Assembly: GCA_012295275.1 (NCBI GenBank)
Contig: CM022676.1
Location: forward strand, 2,802,369-2,866,368
Source: Chrysomallon squamiferum
Taxonomy: Eukaryota > Mollusca > Gastropoda > Neomphalida > Peltospiridae
Direction of reading: 5' to 3'
DNA: 64,000 nucleotides
The position numbers and the translations under genes were made by a program. Under the pieces are notes generated by a model. It had not been told where the DNA came from. It ran no database searches and saw only the letters and a list, made by a program, of their open reading frames with translations. This document shows, piece by piece, positions 11,018 through 24,837 of the stretch. The stretch's first letter is position 1. Each line of letters opens with the position of its first letter.

Positions 11018-12357
11018 ACACATAGAAAAACCTTTGGTACTGAATGCATATAGAATTGTAAAATAATCAAAATTCAATTAATTAAAAATTGCCAGAAAAT
11101 TTAAAAACAGATAAATTTCAGAATACTAATAAATACAAAATGAAATAATAAATACTGATATTATAAAAACGTTTCCACCAAATGACACAAACAATTATTT
11201 TATTTACTGATTTTTTAATTATAACAGCAATAAGCAAACTAGACAGGATATATAAGAAATAAATAAGTAAACAAATTATAAACGAGTTTGAAAGTTTAAA
11301 CCGGTCGAAGGCTTAGTGAGTACATCTCACCTATTGGACCTCACTCTAATATATGTTTCTGAACACATATCACTAAAGGGAGATAAGTCTAATCGACATA
11401 TTTTTTACTTCGCTTAGTGAATACATCTCACGTAAGGGACCTCACTCTAATCGATACCATTTTTTCTCTGCTTTGTTTATATATATATACAGACAGAGAG
11501 ACACACCGTCACACACACACAGACAGATAAAAACCTCTGGTACTGAATGATTATAAAATTGTAAAAGAAACAAAATTCAATCGATTTAAAATTGCCAGAA
11601 AATTTAAAAACAAATACATTTCAGAATACTAATAAATACAAAATGAAATAATAAATACTGATATTATAAAAACGATTCCATCAAATGACACAAACAATTA
11701 TTTTATTTACTGATTTTTTAATTATAACAGCAAGAAGCAAAGTAGACAGGACATATAAGAAATAAGTAAGTAAACAAATAAAGAACGACTTTTAAACTTT
11801 AAAATGATCAAAGACTTAGTGAGTACATCTCACCTAAGGGACCTCACTCTAATATATGTTTCTGAACACATATCACTAAAGGGAGATAATTCTAATCGAC
11901 ATAATTTTTACTTCGCTTATTGAATACATCTCAGGTAAGGGACCTAACTCTAATCGATATGATTTTTTCTTTGCTTTGTTTATATATATACAGACAGACA
12001 GACACACCCACTCACACACACTTACAAAGAGAAAAACCTCTAGTACTGAATGATTATATAATTGTAAAATAAACAAAATTCAATTAATTAAAAATTGCCA
12101 GAAAATTTAAAAACAAATAAATTTCAGAATATTAATAAATACAAAAAGAAATAATAAATACTGATATTAAAAAACCGATTCTATCAAATGAAACAAAAAA
12201 TTATTTTATTTACTGATTTTTTAATTATAACAACAATAAGCAAAGTAGACAGGATAGAGTAAATAAATAAGCAAACAATAAAGAACCACTTTAAAACTTT
12301 AAAATGATCGAAAACGTAGACAGAAGATCTCATCTAAGGGACCTAACTCTAATCGAG
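7315..12357. repeat. Satellite array with alternating 500/415-bp monomers
   Basis: A landmark (GGTACTGAATG) recurs at about 7370, 7872, 8283, 8784, 9205, 9703, 10118, 10615, 11035, 11538 and 12040. The spacings alternate near 500 and near 415 bp, giving a higher-order unit of about 915 bp, except that two long monomers follow each other at the right end. Long monomers contain an internal duplication of about 85 bp with two versions of the TACATCTCAC...GGGACC motif; short ones contain one. Each monomer carries a TATACAGACAGA/CACACA tract. The hairpin GTGAGTACATCTCAC (5-bp stem) occurs in most units. No coding content is supported. Confidence 0.92.
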
Positions 12358-12996
12358 AAGTATTGTACCTTGCGAGGAAGTATGACGTCACTAATCTAGA
12401 AAAGAGATGTCTTAAATATCTTAAAACGAAAATGACTATAGTCGACGCATGCTTCATGTTGGTAGAATATCACATCAATAAACAAGACGATGTCACCGAA
12501 ACGTGTCTGAGATATATTTGGGAAAATAGCAAAGCTGTACTGAATTCAAAGAGTCTCACAGATCTGTGTCGCGAATGTTTTAGAAACATATTTGAACCTG
12601 ATGATCTGAACGCCACTGAGGAGACAGTTTTTCAGTCATGCATGAAATGGAGTGAAGCTGAGTGCAGACGACGGGAAAAAGAAATAACAGAAGAAAACAA
12701 ACGTGAAATGCTGAGAAAAGAGCTGTACCTGATTGGCTCTCCACTTCTCGAATCTTTTTCGAAGTCAAGTTTTGCCTAAAAATCTGTTAACGTATTCCAG
12801 AGATAGATGTGTCACTTTTCAGGAACAGAGTTGGTACAAAGAGAAATTTAATCAAAATTGAGAGATTTGTAAATATTTGTTTCCAGGGCGATGATGATAA
12901 TTATAGCTCGTACATTGATACGATCACATTTCGCATACTGGTGGCACATTCAGTATTAAAACAAACTTTGTATCGCGATGAAAATGACTTGTGTGA
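12358..12996 (+). pseudogene. BTB-BACK-PHR copy 1, truncated pseudogene
   Basis: The coding sequence starts abruptly within exon 2 at ...TACCTTGCGAGGAAG, immediately to the right of the satellite; no BTB exon or acceptor precedes it. An open stretch encodes LARKYDVTNLEKRC through KWSEAECRR and LYLIGSPLLE, then shifts frame near 12750 where the paralogues read SEYFQN. A second open piece at about 12806-12935 encodes RVGTKRNLIKIERF and part of the PHR domain. An internal deletion then joins DTITF to the last few codons out of frame. It is a relic with a lost 5' half, a frameshift and a gutted PHR domain. Confidence 0.88.
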
Positions 12997-15251
<2,255 letters not shown>

Positions 15252-16020
15252 ATTTGATTCAAGTTATATTAATGAAACATGTTATTGCTGTAGCAATCAT
15301 ACATTATAAATACAGATCTGTACCCATATTATAATTAATAGCAGTTTTATTACTATTATAAATATTCTCTACACACACATATACACATACACTCATACAT
15401 GTATACACATACAGTCACAAAAATACTCATGAAGAAATATGCACACATACACATAACCCATAAACACACACACATAAACGTACATACACTCACAAATATA
15501 TATGCACGTACAACCATAAACACACACACACACACACACACGTACACTTATAAATGCTCATAAACATACACAGACACTGCAAAAATTAAAAGATGAAAAC
15601 AATAACACACAAACAATGTGGAAATTTCAAAGACAAATGGATTACTTACGGACGAGGAATTTCTCTTTCGTTTGGGAAGAAAATTATTATTTTATATTCA
15701 TAACAAGAAACAACTTAACGTCAACTGACTGAAAAAAGCCAGGATTAACATTTTGTATATTAACTTTGCAGTGATAATTTTAATTGCTGTTTTAGATAAT
15801 GGTTTTATTATTAATTTTATTGTCTTATAACTTATGACTGTTCGTGTGTTACTTTGGAAACATTTATCATAGTAACGTGTCATCTGTGTGTTTTAATCAT
15901 GGTTTTACAAAACTGTTTGGTTTAACTCCGATTCTGGAACAGAGCGAAGAAACAAGGGAAATCACTCTGGAATAACACCACAATTGATTTATTCAGAGTT
16001 ACATACTAATTATTTATTTA
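15252..16020. other. 3' flank of BTB copy 2
   Basis: Holds the family's ACA-rich minisatellite (about 15370-15575, units like ACATACACTCATAAAC) and the conserved segment ending in AGAGTTACATACTAAT. No gene is seen on either strand. Confidence 0.75.
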
Positions 16021-16030
16021 TTTTTTATTG

Positions 16031-16690
16031 AACTGAAGGAAATCTACGTATACTGAAACCCACAGCTTGTGACATCCATTGCTGAGTTCAGATGGAATCA
16101 GTGAAGATCAAACTAATCGTATTTGATAGATTTTAGAGAGCCTAAGACACTCGTAAACTAAACAAAACTGAAGTCAACTCGGTGTCCATCCTCATCTCTG
16201 GCGCTGTTTTGAAGTTGTGTGTCTGGCTATTTACGGCTCTGTAGAAGGATCAACCATGCTGATTTGTTGTACTAGTTTGAAAGAGGCGAGAGGGACATTA
16301 ACAGTTCTACTGTTTGGGTGTTTGTGGCGCACGGTGCTCTTCTCTCTGGGATCACGACTCACAGTCTATATTTTTATGTTTGGCAATCTTTATTTACGGA
16401 TTCAGGCTGAGCACGGTGCTGTCCAGGTTCGACAGTTTTGTTACTATAGCCACGATTATGACGTCTCTGTGACGAGGAGTTCTGATGCATCTGAACTTTC
16501 CACTGCAATATGTCTACAGCTACACAATCAGCATCTAACATCTTGGGTTGAAGGGCAAAATGCCTCAACATTTCGTATGTGATTCAAGATAAGAACGGCG
16601 TACTTGTTCAGTACAGGGGCTAGACAATAAAAGTACCCGAATGTAATTTTTCTGACGACGTGAAATTGAATTTTTTCCGATCCTCATATG
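16031..16690. repeat. Dispersed repeat, copy 1 (unclassified)
   Basis: Matches 47928-48620 at both ends: the outer segments about 16031-16172 and 16455-16690 are alike, while the middle differs. A 121-codon frame at 16217-16582 is open but lies in the divergent middle and resembles no family I know. Comparative GC-richness and a shared TGACGAGGAGTTCTG motif suggest a transposon fragment. Type unknown. Confidence 0.6.
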
Positions 16691-17426
16691 TAAAGAATAT
16701 TTCCTAACCTACAAATATGTAATATCCTATATAGGCACCTATATAACCACCATCACTAATATAGCAAAAAGTTACATTAAATGGTTGATCTTCCACTACC
16801 TGTAGTAGCACAACATACACGATGTTGACCGAGGTATCAAACAGTTACATTTCGAAACCTAATTGTCTGTTTAAAACAAATAGGGTGAAATCATTGTTAT
16901 ATGTTGAATGTATGTAACGAAACAAAAATCAAGTAAACAAAGAGCCAAAAAAAAAATCAAGAAGCAAACAGTTAAAAGAACACAAAAACAACAAGAAAGA
17001 AAACAAAAAGAAAAAAAATTATGATTGCCTAGTCAGATAAGAAAAGACAGGTGAAAGGTTGAATGGAAAACTTTAAAAAATAAAAATGTTCAATTACATA
17101 AATAATTATCTCTTTTACTTTAGTTCACTTAAAATAAAATTTAGAAGATACCTATTGCTTATTATTATATTTAAAAGTGTAAATTTAAAATCGAAACTTG
17201 TGTTCATTGTTTTGTTTTCCTGGAAACCGCGATATGTTTACTATGAAGTAATTTACAGACACGACACACTTCTAAGGTGACATTTCTACAAGTTTTTCTT
17301 GGTGTTAGAAACAAAGACGTTTCTTATTACTGATTTTTCTGTACACACCCTGCCAAGCCTGATTATTTATTTAAAACAAATGAAGTGAAATAGTGGTTAG
17401 TTGTTGAAAGTTTGCAGTGTATTTTG

Positions 17427-17433
<7 letters not shown>

Positions 17434-17479
<46 letters not shown>
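17434..17479. repeat. (TA)n microsatellite
   Basis: A pure TA run of about 46 bp inside the first repeat unit of the block, between GTATG and ATCATGAATACAG, where the other units have only a short TATATA. Confidence 0.9.
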
Positions 17480-17481
<2 letters not shown>

Positions 17482-18433
17482 TGAATACAGAATGTATGTA
17501 ATGATTTTTGTCACGTAGTACAATGACCTCGTTAACAGTGATTATCAAAATTTACCTTTCACTACCAAGAAAAATAATTTTGTCAGAGGCTTCTTAACGG
17601 TTTAATATCATTGTATAAGAGTTATCTTCCCTGAAACGCCTCGATCATTGAAAGCACGTCAAAGTTCGAGTGGAGAACTTTAAACTATTTTAATAATTAT
17701 CTCAGTGGTAACGTGATTTTTAATTTAGTTTTCATAAAATAAAATTAGGAATACATTATGATGATAACTACCAGTTATCATTATTTGTAAATTTTAAATT
17801 GAAATTTGTATCAATTGTTTTGTTTTCCTGGAAAATGCAAGATGTTTGCTGAGAAGTAATTTACAAACAGGACATACCGCTAAAGGTGAAATTTCTAGAA
17901 GGTAAGTTTTTCTTTGTGTTATTACTAAAGATTTTTCTTATAACTGCCTTTTTCAATAAGTACATCTCGAAACGAATTGCCTGTTTAAAACAAATACAAT
18001 GAAATCTTGGTTATGTATTGAATGTATGCAATGTATATTGGATGTATATGAAATTGATAGAGGGAAGGGTTAGGCTTTAGATAGGAAAGATTTGCGAAAT
18101 GTTGCTAATTTTATATTATAAAGTTTACACTGTAAACTTGGCCAGGGCTTGTCTCTATATCCACTGAGTCAGCAAACCAAACTGTGAAGCTGACATCTAC
18201 TTCAGCTAAAATATCATTCAGAACTTCAGAGAATAAAATATGTAGATATCAGTTTTATTTATTTATTTTATTTCATTTATTAGCAACTTGGAAACCCTGC
18301 ATAATCCGCCCCTCGAATAAAGAATGTATGTAATAGACTTTGTCACGTAGTCCAGTGACCTAGTTAATAATGTTATCAAACTTTACCTTCGAGAATGTTC
18401 GGCGCTTCGACATGCGAAAAACAATGTAGATAA

Positions 18434-18435
<2 letters not shown>

Positions 18436-18484
<49 letters not shown>

Positions 18485-18885
18485 TTATACTCTAAAATAA
18501 ATAAATAAATAAATATATATATATATATCTACAGTATGACAAAAAAAAACAGGAATAAAAAAAATTGAAAAACTGGTCTAATTAAACTGACTTATATAAA
18601 TGGTACCTGTGAGTATTACGCTGAAAATAAATATTTAATTTTATTATCCACAAAATAATTTTCTCAAAAATAATTGTTAAAGATGCAACGTCTGATGTTC
18701 CTCTAAAAGTTATCTACTCAGATAAAACGCAGGTCAAAGTTCGAGTGGAAAACTTTTTAAAATAAAAATACTGAAATGCATTAATAATTATTTCAACCGT
18801 ACAGTGACTTTTTACTTTATTTTTCATAAAATAAAATTAGAAGTATATTAAGACGAAAACAAGTACTTATTTTTATATCTGAAAG

Positions 18886-18917
<32 letters not shown>

Positions 18918-19256
18918 GAAAGTATTTATTGTTTTGGTTTCCTGGAAACAGTCAAACGTTTACTGGGAAGTAATTAAAACACAGGACACATTTCTGAAGG
19001 TGACGTTTCTAGAAGGTAAGTTTTTCTTTTCGTTAGAAACAAAGATTGTTCTTATTACTGATTTTTCTATAGATATATTTCGAAACCTGATAGTCTGTTT
19101 AAAACTAATAGAGTGAACTCGTGTTGAACGTATGTAGTATATTTTGGATGTACATATAAAGAATACAGAATTTATGTAATGAATTTTGTCACATAGTACA
19201 GTGACCTCTTTAAGAATGATTATCACTCTTTACTTCCAAGAAAGCCCACCATTACA

Positions 19257-19323
<67 letters not shown>

Positions 19324-20690
19324 TGATGATAATAGTAGTAATTATAAAATAAAATAAAATAAAATAAAACTTAGGAAAAACAAAAATCCAAAAAGAGCCC
19401 CATTCCCCACCAAAAGAAAAGAAACAAACGAAGAAATGAAAAAAAAGAAAAGAAGAACGAAATAAAAAGAAAAGAAATTAGAGGGTGGAAAAAACCTAAT
19501 ACAAAATAATAAACCTAAACTCACTTGAATAAACTGTCAGGTATAACATGGTGGACGGAGGATATTTATTGATATAAATATTTAATTTTATTACCAAAAA
19601 AATAATTTCGTCAAATGCTTCTTGATGGTTTAAGGATCAGTGTATAAGTGTTATCTCCCTGAAACTCCTCATTGTTAGAGTGGATAACGTTTGAAAAATA
19701 AATCACTATATCAATGGTAAAGTGACTTTTTATTCAGTTTTCATAAAATAAAATTAGAAGTATATTAAGACGAAAACAAGTACTTATTTTTTATATCTAA
19801 AAGTGTATATTTTTTTAAATTGAAAGTATATATTATTTGGTTTCCTGGAAAGAGTCAAATGTTTACTGGAAAGTAATTAACACACAAGACAGATTGTTAG
19901 AGTGGATAACGTTTGAAAAATAAATCACTGTATCAATGGTAAAGTGATTTTTAATTCAGTTTTCATAAAATAAAATTAGGAATATATTAAGAAGATAACT
20001 GCTACTTATTATTATATTTAAATGTGTAAATTTAAAATTGAAATTATTAACTATTTTGTTTTATTTTCAGGGAAACATCCGTTTACTAGGAAATAATTTA
20101 CATATAGAACACATTGCTAAAGGTGACGTTTCTAGAAGGGGTAAGTTATTACTTTTGTTATAAACAAATATTTTTATTATTAGTGATTTTTATCTAGATA
20201 CATTTCTAAACATAATTGTTTATTTATAACAAATACACTGAAATCTTCGTTATGTGTTGAATGTATGCAATGTATATTGGATGTATATGTAATGAAGGAG
20301 CGGATTAGTATTTAGATAATGAAGATTTGCGAAACAATAACTAAATATCCGTAGTTTCAAATTAGAAAGATTACACTTGTAAACTTTACAGTATTTGTCT
20401 GTTCACAGTTATTCGCTTTGCTCTCTTCCATCGTCAGCAAATCAAACTGTGAAGCTGACATCTAGTTCAGCTAAAATATTATTCAGTACTTCAGAGTGTA
20501 CCCAGAAGTTGATATCAGTTTTATCAATTTTATTTATTTATTAGCAACTTGGAAACCCTGCATAATCCGCCCCTCGAATAAAGGATGTACGTAATACACT
20601 TTGTCACGTAGTCCAGTGACCTAGTTAACAATGTTATCAAACTTTACCTTCGAGAATGTTCGGCGCTTCGACATGCGAAAAACAATGTAA

Positions 20691-20759
<69 letters not shown>

Positions 20760-21479
20760 TAATAATATATATATATATATACAGCTACAGTACGACAACA
20801 ATAACAGCAATAAACAAATAAAAAACCGGACTAATTAACCTGACAAATATAAATGGTACATTTGAGTATTACGCTGAAAATAAATATTTAATTTTATTAC
20901 CCACAAAATAATTTTCTGAAAAATAATTATTAACGATGCAACGACTGATGTTCCTCTAATATTTATCTACTCAGATAAAACGCAGGTCAAAGTTCGAGTG
21001 GAAAACTTTAAAAAAATAAAAATACTGAAATGCATTAATAATTATTTCAACCGTACACTGACTTTTAACTTTATTTTTCATAAAACATAATTAGAAGTAT
21101 ATTAAGACGAAAACAGCTACTTATGAGTTATATTTAAAATTGTAATCTTTAAACTGAAAGTAGTATTTATTGTTTTGTTTTCCTGGAAACAGTCAGATGT
21201 TTACTGTTAAGTATTTTACACACAGCACACACTGGTGAAGGTGACTTTTCTAGACGGTAAGTTTTCTTTGTGTTAGATTTTTCTTATTACTTTATGTCTA
21301 TAGATACATTTCGAAACCTAATACTCTATTTAAGACAGTGAAATATTGGTTATTTGTTGAAGCTATGTGGTATGTTTTGGATGTATATATAAACAATGCA
21401 GAATTTATGTAATGAATTTTGTCACGTAGTACAGTGACCTCTTCAACAGTGATTGTCAAAATTTACCTCCGAGAAAGTG

Positions 21480-21518
<39 letters not shown>

Positions 21519-21524
21519 ATAGTA

Positions 21525-21604
<80 letters not shown>

Positions 21605-22631
21605 AAGAATGACTGTAATAAAATAAAATGAAGAATAAGCGCAATATCATCTGAATAAACTGTCAGCTATAACATGGCAGATCTGAGGATTATTCTGGAT
21701 ATAAATATTTAATTTCATTAGAAAGAAAACTAATTTTGTCGAATGTTTCTTAATACTTTCATGATCAATGTTTGTACAAGAGTTATCTTCCCTGAAACAT
21801 CTCATAAAACGTAGGTCAAAGTTCGGGGAAGTCCGGCTCTGAGTCTGACGCCTAGATCATAAAAGCAGGTCATAGTTCAAGTGGATAACTTTTGAAAATA
21901 AAAATACTCAGTTACATTAATTATCTCGATGGTATAGTGATTTTTAATTTAGTTTTCAGAAAATAAAATTAAGAATATTTTAAGAAGATAACTATTACTA
22001 CCATTATTTCTAAATGAGTAAATTTATAACTGAAATTAGTATCCATTGTTTTGTTTTCCTGGAAATTGTCAGACATTTACTGAGAAGTAATTTACATACA
22101 GGACACACTGCTGAAGGTAGGTTTTTATTTGTGTTAGAAGTAAAGCTTTTTCTTAATACTGACTTCTCTGTAAATACATTTCGAAACCTAATTGCCTGAT
22201 TAAAACAAATACAGTGAACTCCTGGTTTTGTGTTAAATGTATAAAATGTATATTGGATGTACATGTAATGAATACAAGGGAGAATTAGGCTTTAGATAAG
22301 GAATGTTTGCGAAAGAATAAGTAAATGTCTGTACTTTCAAATTATAAAGTTTACACAGTTGTTCACATTGCTGTCTGTTCACCAATGATTGTGGACATAT
22401 CCACTGCGTCAGCAAAGCAAAGTGTGAAGCTGACATCTAGTTCAGCTAAAATATCACTCAGAGCTTCAGAGATGTAGACATCAGTTTTATTTGTTTTATT
22501 TAACTTATTAGCATCTGGTCTCCCCCACCGTAATCTGGCTCTAGATTCAAAAATGAATGTATTAGTTAACAATGTTATCTGACTTTACCTTCGAGAAAGT
22601 TCGGAGCACAGACAACCGAAAACCAATGTAG

Positions 22632-22702
<71 letters not shown>

Positions 22703-23940
22703 CACAAGTAACAAAAATAATCCCTACAAATATCTACAACAACAAAAACAAACAAATCAAAAATGGCCTAATTAAACGGTCAGAACTTTGAACCTTTGCG
22801 TATTACGCTGAAAATAAATATTTAATTTTATTAGCCCCAAATACAGTTTTCTCAACAATAATGGTTAACCACTGAACGATTTCTGTTTGTCTAACTGTTA
22901 TCTGTTCAGATAAAAAAACACACAAAAAACAGGTCAGAGCTAGAGTGCATATTTTCAACAACAACAAAAAAAAAAATATATTCAATTGCATTAATAATTA
23001 TCTCAACCGTAAAGGTATTTTTAATTTAGTTTTCATAAAATAAAGTTAGGAATGTATTAAGAAGATAACTGTTAGTTATTATTATATTAAAAAGTTGTAA
23101 ATTTAAAATCGAAAGTTGTATTCATTGTTCTGTTTTCCTGGAAACCGGGAGATGTTTCCTGGGAAGTAATTTACATACAGGACACACTGCTGAAGGTGAC
23201 GTTTCTACAAGGTAAGTTTTTCTTTGTGGCATAAACCAAGTTTTTTCTTATCATTGATTTTTCTGAAGATACACTTCGAAACCAGATAGTCTGTTTGAAA
23301 GAAATACAGTGAAAACTGTTTATTTGTTGAAGGTTTGCAGTGAATTTTGTGTGGATATATATCATGAATACAAAATGTATGTAATGATTTTTTTCACGTA
23401 TTACAATGACCTCGTTAACAATGATTATCAAACTTTATCTTCAAGAAAGTGCGCACTTAGAATAATAATCATGGTGATGATGATGCTGTTAATAATGATA
23501 ATGATAATAATAATAATAACAATAATAATGAGTAATAATAATATTAATCATAATAATAATGATAATATTAATAATAATAATAAGAGTAATAATAATAATA
23601 ATAGTAATAGTAATAATAATAATAATGATAATAAAACAAAAAGTTGATAATGATGATAATGATCATGGTGATGATGATGATAGTGATAATGATATTGATA
23701 ATAATAATAAAGTTTGGAGTGATACCGAGTTCGTTTTATTTTTACGACTAAGAAAACAAATAAAAATAATTTAAAAAGCTACAGACTAACAATAGCAGCT
23801 GATGATGATTATGTTAATAATGATAATAATAATGATAATAATAATAATTAGAGTAATAATACTAATGATGATGACGATACTAATAATAATCATAATGAGT
23901 AATAATAATAATAATAAGAAGAAGAAGAAGAAGAAGAAAA
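18436..23940. repeat. Trinucleotide microsatellites, one per repeat unit
   Basis: ATA/TAA runs at about 18436-18482, 19256-19321, 20692-20760 and 22636-22701; a compound GTA-ATA-AAG run at 21477-21610; and long imperfect TAA/TGA-type mixtures at 23461-23720 and 23790-23940. All follow the same element sequence (TTTACCTTCGAGAA...), so they belong to the repeat family and did not arise independently. Confidence 0.88.
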
Positions 23941-24070
23941 TGAATATTCAAGTAACAAATAAATAAACAAATAAACAAATAAATTCAAAACTCCAACTGA
24001 GCAGTGATAAATTGATAATAAATAAACTTATTTCCTGATTTTTGTTTCAGGGACGAATAAGTCAGGGCGT

Positions 24071-24759
24071 GACGCTACATAAAATAAAGAACAGGGGAGA
24101 GATTTAAGATATAAAAATAAAAACAAATATTTTTAAGCTACCTTTATATTTTATATTACTGCAATATTGCTGAAAGCCCGAATACACACACAAGTATATA
24201 CAAACACACATAGTTATATACTCATAAATGCATATACACATACATGCATCTTCAGAGGAACATGGACACAGACACTAAAACACACAGACACATGTGTTCT
24301 AGGTGACAATGAACGAATGTTGATATCAACGGAACGGTTTGAAATGAAATTCATTTTATTTTTAACGATAAATTTAGAAACAACAACTATAACGACAACA
24401 ATCATATGCACTTGAACATAGTGAGCGCCTAGTCATCAAAAAACAGCCTGATACTATCTTATAACTTTATTATCTTTACAAAAGTCTTATTAGTTACCTT
24501 CTGTTAAAACCATACAAACTGACAATAGCAGATCTAAAATAAAATGGTTTATGTTGTCTTCTAATTTGAAAATACGTGACCACACATTGAAGATGTATGT
24601 CAGTGACTGGATTGCTGATGTCGTTATCGTGTAAAGCTGCATTTCGGCCGAATATTTTTCTCTTTCTCAAACATATACACACGCACGCACACACACACAC
24701 ACACACGCACGCACACACACAAACACATACACAGAAACGCACACACACAGACCAAAAAT
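24071..24759. other. 5' flank of BTB copy 3
   Basis: Contains an ACA-rich stretch (24184-24290), a conserved element around 24594-24650 (GTCAGTGACTG...GATGTCGTTATC) also found before copy 5 at 40846-40890, and an AC run at 24676-24750. I see no gene. Confidence 0.65.
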
Positions 24760-24837
24760 ATAAACAGTTTATTTCTTTGTTTATCTTAAAATAAATATTA
24801 TTTTCTGTTAACATTTTATTAATTCAGTGATAACAAA
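24760..24837 (+). promoter_or_regulatory. Conserved proximal 5' region of BTB genes
   Basis: About 75 bp shared by copies 3, 5, 6 and 7 and partly by 4: TTAAAATAAATATTATTTTC, then ATTTTATTAATTCAGTGATAACAAA directly before ATG, given here in pieces. It follows a dinucleotide microsatellite in each gene. TTAATTCAG just before the start could be a splice acceptor, which would put the promoter and a 5' UTR exon further upstream. A at -3 and G at +4 give a favourable start context. Confidence 0.55.

Larger units (their letters stand above)
16700..24070. repeat. Block of unclassified core-A/core-B repeat units
   Basis: Eight copies of core A (CCTGGAAAC ... ACACTGCTGAAGGTGACG ... GTAAGTTTTT) start near 17217, 17823, 18938, 19850, 20068, 21176, 22050 and 23136. 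Core B (CTGTGAAGCTGACATCTAGT) recurs near 18180, 20450 and 22420. Units also share a TTGTCACGTAGTACAGTGAC hairpin motif, a TAACATGG...GATTATTCTGG start and a trinucleotide microsatellite. Order is constant and units run head to tail on the plus strand. The block parallels 48630-54960. Known transposon hallmarks (reverse transcriptase, transposase, clear terminal repeats) are absent. Confidence 0.85.

Noticed and set aside
7315-12357. CRISPR-like array
   Set aside because: The repeats are 400-500 bp monomers in a eukaryotic genome, without short repeats and unique spacers.
16217-16582. 121-codon open frame in the dispersed repeat as a gene
   Set aside because: The matching copy at 48 kb has unrelated sequence in this part, there is no recognised domain, and composition does not suggest coding.
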